Origin: JAYRWN01 sp041917975 | GTDB lineage: Bacteria > Bacteroidota > Bacteroidia > Chitinophagales > Saprospiraceae | Direction of reading: 5' to 3' | Assembly: GCA_041917975.1 (NCBI GenBank) | Contig: JAYRWN010000191.1 | Location: 1-16,673, forward strand | Length of the DNA: 16,673 nucleotides | Part shown: in pieces, positions 7,266 to 13,883 of the stretch | How positions within the stretch are numbered: the first letter of the stretch is position 1 | Layout: each line of letters begins with the position of its first letter | Notes under the pieces: generated by a model | What the model saw: the letters and a program-made list of their open reading frames with translations, nothing else | What the model was told of the DNA's origin: nothing | Databases searched by the model: none | Program-made: the position numbers and the translations under genes

Positions 7266-8093
7266 TTGGTGGTTTATAAGCAATTAGTTTTATCGGACAA
7301 AATTAACTATTTTTTGGACAATCCAGTTGTTTCCGGGCCGGTACATGGCTTTAATATTCTTTGGTTTGCCGAACTGGACTCTACCAATGACGAAGCACTT
7401 CGGCGCATGGCAAGCCGGAACTTTCCAACCGAATTCGTGGTGTGGGCAGCACATCAGACCCATGGACGTGGTCAGGGCAGTAATTCCTGGCACAGCTTCC
7501 CAGGGGAGAACCTGTTATTCAGCGCGGTATTTCATCCACCGCATTTAACTGCTCAGGATACTTTTATCCTCAATCAGGTTATTGCCGTGGCCGCCCATAA
7601 AGTGGTATCAAAATATTTGCCCTCAGGCCGATTGCTGCTAAAATGGCCGAATGACTTATGGGTTGATCAACAAAAACTCGGTGGCATCCTTGTTCAAACC
7701 GGCATTTCCGGCCAATATGTCAAATATGCCGTAGCCGGGTTGGGACTCAATGTCAATACGCAAATTTTTCCATCGTCACTGACTCAGGCTACAAGTATGT
7801 TCAGGATCACCGGAAAGACTTATCCATTGGACGAATTATTAGTTTGCTTTTTAGTGGAGTTGCGTAGCTTGTTGAGAGACTTAGAACAAAACCAGATTGG
7901 CCACCTGAAGACCTATTATCTACAGCACCTCCTCGGATGGCAACAAATGAACTTTTATTCCACCCCCGATGGTAATTTAGTCCCTGGTCGGTTTCTAGGA
8001 ATAGATGATCACGGACAAATGATCCTTGAAACAGAACGAGGTGTACAAACCTTTCAACATCAACAGATTAAATATTTAAGACCAGCGGAATAA
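7266..8093 (+). CDS. birA: Biotin--protein ligase (BirA type without DNA-binding domain)
   Basis: The enzyme activates biotin to biotinyl-AMP and transfers it to the biotin-carrier lysine of carboxylases. Motifs in order: ELDSTND (36-42), the nucleotide-binding loop HGRGQGSNSW (66-75), LLKWPNDLWV with lysine K126 (124-133), KLGGILVQTGI (137-147) and GLGLNVN (158-164), then a small C-terminal domain. There is no N-terminal winged helix, so it cannot be a BirA-type repressor. No in-frame ATG precedes DSTND; the candidates are TTG 7266, GTG 7269 and TTG 7314. The last gives a start closer to typical Bacteroidota homologues, because the first 16 residues (MVVYKQLVLSDKINYF) look non-conserved. The stop is 6 bp before cinA, implying one transcript. 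The start is uncertain; the function is not. Confidence 0.92.
   Translation: MVVYKQLVLSDKINYFLDNPVVSGPVHGFNILWFAELDSTNDEALRRMASRNFPTEFVVWAAHQTHGRGQGSNSWHSFPGENLLFSAVFHPPHLTAQDTFILNQVIAVAAHKVVSKYLPSGRLLLKWPNDLWVDQQKLGGILVQTGISGQYVKYAVAGLGLNVNTQIFPSSLTQATSMFRITGKTYPLDELLVCFLVELRSLLRDLEQNQIGHLKTYYLQHLLGWQQMNFYSTPDGNLVPGRFLGIDDHGQMILETERGVQTFQHQQIKYLRPAE
7298..7305 (-). promoter_or_regulatory. Putative -7 element for the rsfS-ftsH unit, inside the birA frame
   Basis: Read on the minus strand this is TAATTTTG, an exact TAnnTTTG match. Transcription would begin near 7291, giving rsfS a leader of about 30 bases. A -33 element at normal spacing is not convincing. With the plus-strand element at 7239-7246 it forms a converging pair whose transcripts would overlap by roughly 40 bases. 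Confidence 0.4.
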
Positions 8094-8099
8094 TTAAAC

Positions 8100-9338
8100 A
8101 TGAAAACGTATCTTATATCCATAGGCGATGAGTTATTGATCGGTCAGACGACGAATACCAATGCAACTTATATCGGCAGCCAACTGATTAAGGAAGGGTA
8201 TAAACTCAACGGCGAAATTACCGTAGGGGACCGTCGGGAGGACATCCTGCAGGCCTATCGTTATTTTGCTCAGGATGCGGATTTGATCATCACTACTGGA
8301 GGATTAGGCCCCACCAAGGATGACCTGACCAAACATGTTCTGGCCGAACTGACCGGCGCTCATTTGGTTTTTAAAGAACAACTGTATTCTAACATCGTCA
8401 AGCAGTTTGAGCGCAGAAATATCCCCATCACCCAGGCGAACCGTGAACAATGTTTTTTACCGCATAACACCACTTTGCTGGACAACCGGTGGGGTACTGC
8501 GCCGGGCATGTGGTGGCCTGAGCAACGGCCCCGCCTGGTAGCGTTGCCCGGAGTTCCCTATGAAATGAAAGGTTTGTTGGATAATGAAGTACTGCCCCGT
8601 ATCAAGGAATTATGGCCCCCTACCACCGCCACGCGTACTCTTATGACCAGCGGCGCGGGTGAGACGATTCTGGCTGATTTACTGCATGATTTTGAAAACA
8701 ACCTACCGCTTCAGGCGACCTTGGCTTATCTGCCTGACCTGATGCGGGTAAGATTGCGGCTTACCGTCCAACATACCTCCTGGGCTGAAGCTGAAACTCT
8801 CGTTACTACCTTGAGTCGACAAATGGAAAATTTGGTACACCCTTATGTGTATGGTTATGATGATGAGCCATTACCACTAGCTATCGGGAAACTATTACTT
8901 AACAAAGGGTTATCTATAGCGACCGCCGAGAGTTGCACGGGAGGATACTTGAGTCATCTGATCACCAGCATACCCGGAGCCTCCCGTTATTATTCAGGCA
9001 GTATTGTGGCCTATCAAAATGATTTAAAAAAAAGATTGCTGGGGGTAGATGAACAGATTTTGGCTGAGTATGGTGCCGTCAGTGAAGAGACCGTGCAAGC
9101 CATGTGCCGGGGCTTACTAAAAGTCATCCCTGCAGACCTAGCGGTGGCGATTAGTGGCATAGCCGGTCCAGAAGGAGGCACACCGGATAAACCGGTCGGT
9201 ACGATTTGCCTGGCTGTGGCAAATCAGGAAAAAATAGTCAGTAAGAGGGTTTTATTTAATAAAAATAGGGATATAAACATTCAGTATGCAGCCTATTATG
9301 CTTTGAATATGGTGTTAAAGTTTTTGCAAGCTGAATAA
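8100..9338 (+). CDS. cinA: CinA: NMN deamidase / MoCF-domain fusion protein
   Basis: The 412-residue full-length CinA has two domains. The N-terminal MoCF-like domain (about 4-170) includes ISIGDELLIG (7-16) and TTGGLGPTKDD (65-75) and is linked in characterised homologues to ADP-ribose pyrophosphatase activity. A linker domain follows (about 175-250). The C-terminal PncC-type amidase (about 256-410) has ESCTGG (277-282) and GPEGGTPDKPVG, and converts nicotinamide mononucleotide to nicotinate mononucleotide, recycling the pyridine nucleotide product of NAD-dependent DNA ligase. The older competence/damage-inducible name comes from its link to recA in Gram-positive bacteria. The ATG lies 6 bp after birA, so the two should be co-transcribed. 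Its 3' end contains the -33 element of the E2 promoter. Linkage of cinA with an E2 gene occurs in other Bacteroidota, as far as I recall. Confidence 0.95.
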   Translation: MKTYLISIGDELLIGQTTNTNATYIGSQLIKEGYKLNGEITVGDRREDILQAYRYFAQDADLIITTGGLGPTKDDLTKHVLAELTGAHLVFKEQLYSNIVKQFERRNIPITQANREQCFLPHNTTLLDNRWGTAPGMWWPEQRPRLVALPGVPYEMKGLLDNEVLPRIKELWPPTTATRTLMTSGAGETILADLLHDFENNLPLQATLAYLPDLMRVRLRLTVQHTSWAEAETLVTTLSRQMENLVHPYVYGYDDEPLPLAIGKLLLNKGLSIATAESCTGGYLSHLITSIPGASRYYSGSIVAYQNDLKKRLLGVDEQILAEYGAVSEETVQAMCRGLLKVIPADLAVAISGIAGPEGGTPDKPVGTICLAVANQEKIVSKRVLFNKNRDINIQYAAYYALNMVLKFLQAE

Positions 9339-9351
9339 ATACCTAATTTTG
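9323..9351 (+). promoter_or_regulatory. Bacteroidota-type promoter for the E2 acyltransferase gene
   Basis: TTTG (9323-9326), 17 bases, then TAATTTTG (9344-9351): both elements match the TTTG / TAnnTTTG consensus perfectly with accepted spacing. This is the best promoter in the window. Transcription should begin near 9357, about 12 bases before the ATG at 9369. The -33 box lies inside the last codons of cinA. Confidence 0.6.
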
Positions 9352-9368
9352 TCGCTAAATCTACGCAT

Positions 9369-10697
9369 ATGGCCCAGGTGGAATTAATCATGCCTAAAAT
9401 GGGCGAGAGTATTATGGAAGCCACTATTCTTAACTGGGTTAAGAAGGAAGGTGATCAGGTAGCCATGGATGAAACCGTGCTGGAAATAGCTACCGATAAA
9501 GTGGATTCGGAAATCCCTTCTCCGGTCCAGGGTCAGTTGGTTAAAATTCTTTTTCATGAAAATGCGGTGGTATCTGTTGGGACGACTATTGCCCTTATCG
9601 AAACTGGTGAAGCAGAGACCCGTGAAGTTCCATTTGTTTCTACACCTGCTACCATCGAAAAATCAGCATCTGCATCAGTTCCGAAGCAGACAGAACCTAC
9701 TCTTCCGGCCACAGTGGATCAAGATGTGTCCACACATTTTGGCCCGGGACAAAGCGATCGCTTTTATTCACCTTTGGTACGCAACATTGCCGCCAAAGAG
9801 CATTTATCACCCGCTGAGTTGGATCGTATTCCTGGGTCTGGCCTAGGCGGACGGGTTACTAAGGAAGATATCCTGACCTATTTAGCTCACCGTCAAAATC
9901 CTCTTACGCCACAGGCTCCGCAGCAAAAAGAGCCAATTTCTAGCCCTGTTTCTCCAACACCCATTGCCCCTAAAATAAGTCGGGAAGGCAACATAGAAAT
10001 AGTGGAGATGGATCGTATGCGACGGTTGATAGCCGAACATATGGTGATGTCCAAACACGTTTCAGCTCATGTAACGTCCTTTATAGAAGTAGATGTGACC
10101 AATCTGGTGCGTTGGCGGGAGCAGATTAAAACAGTATTTGATGAAAAATATGGAGAGAAGATAACATTTACTCCCATTTTTCTGGAAGCGGTGATAAAAG
10201 CAATCCACGAATTTCCACTCATCAATTCATCGGTAGATGGTGATAAGATAATATTGCGTAAAGACATCCACATCGGCATGGCCACCGCGTTACCAACCGG
10301 AAACCTCATTGTTCCGGTTATTCGCCATGCGGATATGTTGAACCTGGTAGGCCTCACGAAATCAGTTAACGACTTGGCTAACCGGGCTCGCCGCAATGCA
10401 CTAAAACCGGATGAAATCCAGGGTGCAACCTTTACTATGACTAATGTAGGGAGCTTTGGCAGTGTTATGGGTACCCCAATTATTAACCAACCTCAAGTGG
10501 CCATCTTAGCCATTGGCGCCATTCGCAAAAAACCTGCTGTCCTGGAGACAGAATATGGGGATACAATTGCCATCCGGCATATGATGTTTATGTCTTTATC
10601 GTATGATCATCGAATCATTGATGGGTTTGTCGGCGGGTCATTTTTAAAGCGGGTAGCGGATAATTTGGAAGGTTTTGACACTCATCGCCAACTTTAA
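9369..10697 (+). CDS. Dihydrolipoamide acyltransferase, E2 component of a 2-oxoacid dehydrogenase complex
   Basis: E2 forms the core of a 2-oxoacid dehydrogenase complex and moves the acyl group from lipoyl-lysine to CoA. The 442 residues hold one lipoyl domain (about 3-78, lipoylated K44 in ATDKVDS), a Pro/Ala-rich linker, the E1/E3-binding domain (about 132-169; SPLVRNIA, GSGLGGRVTKEDIL), a second linker, and the catalytic domain (about 208-440) ending in the active-site motif SYDHRIIDG (H414, D418). A single lipoyl domain and overall similarity favour the branched-chain or general E2 class over a multi-lipoyl pyruvate E2, but the substrate is not certain. E1 and E3 genes are absent from the window. 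It has its own promoter 30 bp after cinA, and the next gene starts 5 bp after its stop. A neighbouring biotin ligase belongs to the same superfamily as lipoate ligases. Confidence 0.94.
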   Translation: MAQVELIMPKMGESIMEATILNWVKKEGDQVAMDETVLEIATDKVDSEIPSPVQGQLVKILFHENAVVSVGTTIALIETGEAETREVPFVSTPATIEKSASASVPKQTEPTLPATVDQDVSTHFGPGQSDRFYSPLVRNIAAKEHLSPAELDRIPGSGLGGRVTKEDILTYLAHRQNPLTPQAPQQKEPISSPVSPTPIAPKISREGNIEIVEMDRMRRLIAEHMVMSKHVSAHVTSFIEVDVTNLVRWREQIKTVFDEKYGEKITFTPIFLEAVIKAIHEFPLINSSVDGDKIILRKDIHIGMATALPTGNLIVPVIRHADMLNLVGLTKSVNDLANRARRNALKPDEIQGATFTMTNVGSFGSVMGTPIINQPQVAILAIGAIRKKPAVLETEYGDTIAIRHMMFMSLSYDHRIIDGFVGGSFLKRVADNLEGFDTHRQL

Positions 10698-10702
10698 AGA
10701 CC

Positions 10703-12751
10703 ATGTATAACCACGTTTGTAAATATCTGTTCTGTTTTCCACTCATGTGCATGGGCTCTTATCTGTATTGTCAGGTTATAACCGCCAAAGAAGCCGATAA
10801 GTTATTTAAAGAGAAACAATACTGTCGTGCGTTAGACTTTTATACCAAAAACCTTTCTGACGATAATGACGTCCTTTTTAAAAAAGGATTATGTCAATAC
10901 CATTGCAATCAGCTTACCTCCGCCGAGCAGGTATTTTCTGGCTTGGTTAACAAAGGTAAAAACCAACAAGTCGAAGTGCGTTATTGGCTGGGCCTGATTT
11001 ATCAGCACCAGCAAAAATTCAGTCAAGCGAGGGAGGAGTTCAAAAACTATTTACGACAAGCCGGGACCAAAGGTGAATTTTATGTGGATGCGCTATTGCA
11101 AGCTCAGCGGTGCATTGACGCTACATTCCTGACCCGCCGCGAACCCTGGGGTTATCTGGAGCAGCTAAATGAAAAGGTGAACAGCCCCGGTCATGAACTG
11201 ATGCCTTTATTTAGCCCTAATTATGATGATCGCATCTATTTCACCAGTAATGTAGATGGTAACTATAAAGTGTTTGGAGCGGAAGTGGGCCAGGGTACCT
11301 GGAATCCACGCTACCTGCTTCAGGAATCGCCGCGCCCAGGGACCCAAATGGCTTTAATGGATTTTAATGAGAATGGCCAGATAGCCTATTATTTGGAAGA
11401 GACATACGGTAAATCCCGGATTATTGCCGATACGTTTTCTGCGGAAGGAAAGACGCGTTCCGGGGTGCTTCAAAGTCCTTTGGATGCCTCTTTTACAGAT
11501 CATTATGTTCAATTTTTATCCGACTCTGTACTGGTATTTGCCTCCAATCGCCCCGGTGGATTCGGTGGTTATGATCTTTACGTAAGTACAGCAGCTCACG
11601 GACTCTGGAGTCATCCGGTCAATCTTGGCCAGGACGTGAATACCAGTGCCGATGAAATAAGCCCGTTTTTCACTAACGACGGTCGGGAACTGTATTTTAG
11701 TTCTAACCGGCCGCAAGATAACATGGGTGGCTTTGACATCTTTCGTTTAAAATTGGACGAAAAGACCAAACAATGGTCTGGTATTTTTAATCTCGGCCCG
11801 CCCGTGAACTCACCGGCGGATGATATAGGCCTGCAAATTTCTTCCAACGGACGAAATGCGTTATTTTCTTCCAACCGGAAGAGTGGTTTGGGAGGTTACG
11901 ACCTATATTATTTTTTTATTAAACAACCGATTGTCGCCCAGTTTTTTGCCTACGGAGGACCACCTGCGGTTATGGACATCCTGCAAAAGGGTCCCTCAGC
12001 CGACATTAACCCCCTGCGTAAAATCACTTTGCCGTACCTGTTGTACTCTGAAGATGACAATATTTTTACACCTGAGAATCTAAAGAAACTGGACCACCTG
12101 GCCTTGCGTTTAAAAGAAATTCCTGATGGTAAACTGGATATCATCGTTCATGCTGATAATACTGCCGGCTTACAAAATCTATTCTTTAGTGCGAAACGGG
12201 GCGAAAAACTATTGGATTATCTCTTACCTAAGCTTAATCTCAAGTCACCGGTTTTTCTATTAGGGACCGGTTCAGAATACCCCCTGGCCAAGAACCAAAA
12301 TAACCTGGGTTACTTGCCAGCCGGACAGCGCTTGAATAGACGGATTGAATTTAACCTGCATGGCTCGGCCATCGTGGGCCTTCAAGAATTGCCACCTGTA
12401 ATGGTGAGTTTGTCCGACTCATCGTATGCTGCTTTTTCTTCGTTTAAAAACGGATTATGGTTTAAGGTTTTTGTGCTGACAGCCAGCCGACCGGTAGACT
12501 TGTCTATTCTTGGGGAATACCCAGAAGTGATCGTCGAGAAGTTTAATAATAAGGATGGTTATGACTACACCATAGGGCGTTATAGCTCCTTCAGTGAAGC
12601 TAATCGGGTCAAAGAGGCCATCCGTGCTCAAGGCTATAGTGAAGCAACGGTCTACGCTTATGTGAATGGTCGGAGATTGATCGAACAAGACGTAGAGGGG
12701 CTGCTCAAAGATTATCCGGAACTAATCAAATTCAAAGAGAGGAAAGAGTAG
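10703..12751 (+). CDS. Envelope protein with TPR, PD40 propeller, OmpA-like and SPOR-like domains
   Basis: A 682-residue exported protein: hydrophobic N-terminus (YLFCFPLMCMGSYLYC, probable cut before QV), TPR-like helices (about 28-140), a PD40/WD40-like propeller (about 150-405) with repeated blades such as IYFTSNVDG (178), VFASNRPGGFGGYDLY (278) and LYFSSNRP (330), then an OmpA C-terminal-like domain (about 440-553) ending in NRRIEF. D485 (HADN) and R499 remain where OmpA binds peptidoglycan diaminopimelate, although the usual GHTD has become VHAD. The last 100 residues (about 583-655; YTIGRYSSFSEA, GYSEATVYAY) look SPOR-like. The order TPR-PD40-OmpA recalls PorE of the type IX secretion system, but the CarboxypepD regulatory-like domain between propeller and OmpA is missing. 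It probably anchors an outer-membrane complex to the cell wall. It starts 5 bp after E2, and its last 20 bases overlap mevalonate kinase. Confidence 0.85.
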   Translation: MYNHVCKYLFCFPLMCMGSYLYCQVITAKEADKLFKEKQYCRALDFYTKNLSDDNDVLFKKGLCQYHCNQLTSAEQVFSGLVNKGKNQQVEVRYWLGLIYQHQQKFSQAREEFKNYLRQAGTKGEFYVDALLQAQRCIDATFLTRREPWGYLEQLNEKVNSPGHELMPLFSPNYDDRIYFTSNVDGNYKVFGAEVGQGTWNPRYLLQESPRPGTQMALMDFNENGQIAYYLEETYGKSRIIADTFSAEGKTRSGVLQSPLDASFTDHYVQFLSDSVLVFASNRPGGFGGYDLYVSTAAHGLWSHPVNLGQDVNTSADEISPFFTNDGRELYFSSNRPQDNMGGFDIFRLKLDEKTKQWSGIFNLGPPVNSPADDIGLQISSNGRNALFSSNRKSGLGGYDLYYFFIKQPIVAQFFAYGGPPAVMDILQKGPSADINPLRKITLPYLLYSEDDNIFTPENLKKLDHLALRLKEIPDGKLDIIVHADNTAGLQNLFFSAKRGEKLLDYLLPKLNLKSPVFLLGTGSEYPLAKNQNNLGYLPAGQRLNRRIEFNLHGSAIVGLQELPPVMVSLSDSSYAAFSSFKNGLWFKVFVLTASRPVDLSILGEYPEVIVEKFNNKDGYDYTIGRYSSFSEANRVKEAIRAQGYSEATVYAYVNGRRLIEQDVEGLLKDYPELIKFKERKE

Positions 12752-13631
12752 GATGAACGATGGGGATGATGGGTAATTTTAAAGTTAGATGCTCTAAATC
12801 CTCACTCCGACACAAGCCTAAATAATACCCCCCGCCTCCTGCACCACATAATTTGAGCAAATATTGATCCGTGGATAATCCCTCTTTCCACCATGCCATC
12901 ACCGTGCCAGTGATATATTGAGTCAGGTACTTTCCTTGCCATTGGCTGATGGTTTTATACGCTTCCCATAGATCGGTGGAGGTGCCCATACCCAACCAGT
13001 TCTCTAGCAATTGCTCAACGGCCGGCATCCATTGGTCATGAACTTTGTGAGCAAAGGCATTTTCTTCCATTAAAGTGTGGAAGTGTTTTATTAAAAATTC
13101 TGCTTTGCGAGGTGTATAACTATCCAGTAAAAATAATCGATATTCAGTAGGAAAATACAAAGTATCCAGGACACGAATTCCATCAGGACTTGAATATATA
13201 GGTTTTTGTAGATAAGATACCAATGGATCCAATCCGGAACTCTTGCCATGAAAGGCATTTTCCAGGGTCGCCAGACGTATTTTTAATTGTTCATGTTGGA
13301 TGATCATATCATCCGCTAAGTAGCGCTCATAAATTCCGGCACATAATGCTCCTGAACTACCTAACCCATATCCTTCCGGAATAGAAGAAAAAAAATATTT
13401 TCCAAGATGAATATCGGTATACCAGGTATTAAAATCTATCCAGGGTAAATGTAAGCGCGCTTTAATGAGCGTGTCATAGGTTTCTAATATTCTGTTATCC
13501 AGACCTTTATCCAATATAGACCAGGTGCCTTGAAAGCGGCTAAACGGTATAGCTAATGCTGGCCCTCCACCGATCACAGTATACTCACCAGCCAATAATA
13601 TTTTTGCCGGAAAATGTTTTATTGCAGGCAT
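12732..13631 (-). CDS. Mevalonate kinase of the Bacteroidota type (GHMP kinase)
   Basis: The 299-residue GHMP kinase shows the family motifs: FPAKILLAGEYTVI (7-20) with K10, the ATP loop IPEGYGLGSSGA (84-95), HGKSSGLDPLVSYL (128-141) with the presumed catalytic base D135, and motif 3 KLCGAGGGGYYLG (260-272). The combination of HGKSSGLDP and the YLLKLCGAGGGG C-terminal motif is what I know from mevalonate kinases of flavobacteria and relatives; homoserine, galactose and phosphomevalonate kinases differ here. It would phosphorylate mevalonate to 5-phosphomevalonate for isoprenoid synthesis, so the cell should use the mevalonate pathway. Other pathway genes are not nearby, which slightly weakens the exact substrate call. 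It has an ATG start, appears monocistronic, is divergent from the protease across a 252 bp gap, and ends inside the OmpA-family gene (20 bp convergent overlap). Confidence 0.85.
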   Translation of the reverse strand: MPAIKHFPAKILLAGEYTVIGGGPALAIPFSRFQGTWSILDKGLDNRILETYDTLIKARLHLPWIDFNTWYTDIHLGKYFFSSIPEGYGLGSSGALCAGIYERYLADDMIIQHEQLKIRLATLENAFHGKSSGLDPLVSYLQKPIYSSPDGIRVLDTLYFPTEYRLFLLDSYTPRKAEFLIKHFHTLMEENAFAHKVHDQWMPAVEQLLENWLGMGTSTDLWEAYKTISQWQGKYLTQYITGTVMAWWKEGLSTDQYLLKLCGAGGGGYYLGLCRSEDLEHLTLKLPIIPIVHPTLSSL

Positions 13632-13728
13632 TGTCTAAATAACTGGCATAATTTTAGTATCAAAGCAATTCAATGTTTACCCCCTTAGAATAAATTGTTT
13701 TGAATTTGTCCCTCCAATTTTAAAGCAA

Positions 13729-13763
13729 CAATAATAATAATTTAGAACTAATAATTATTATTG
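13729..13763. repeat. A/T-rich inverted repeat between mevalonate kinase and protease genes
   Basis: CAATAATAATAATT (13729-13742) and AATAATTATTATTG (13750-13763) are complementary over 14 positions with one mismatch, around a 7-base loop (TAGAACT). Only the outermost pair contains G or C. It sits in the middle of the 252 bp divergent spacer 13632-13883. It could be an operator, a bend or melting site, or a leader structure; no T-run follows, so it is not a standard terminator. A short second hairpin (AGGTC 13794-13798 / GACCT 13805-13809) lies to its right. Confidence 0.5.
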
Positions 13764-13808
13764 CACTTCTAACAGATCCTTATCTTCTCTTTGAGGTCTT
13801 TCACGACC

Positions 13809-13838
13809 TTTGGTGCTTTCCTGTGAACTATTTTTTTG
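13809..13838 (+). promoter_or_regulatory. Weak putative promoter for the metalloprotease gene
   Basis: TTTG (13809-13812), an 18-base spacer, and TTTTTTTG (13831-13838), which departs from TAnnTTTG only at the second base. This would give a leader of about 40 bases before the ATG at 13884. TAGATTTT at 13853-13860 is an alternative -7 box but lacks a correctly spaced -33. T-richness of the region makes chance matches likely. Confidence 0.3.
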
Positions 13839-13883
13839 TTGTTCTATACGGTTAGATTTTTAATTGCTTAAAAGGATTTTTTA

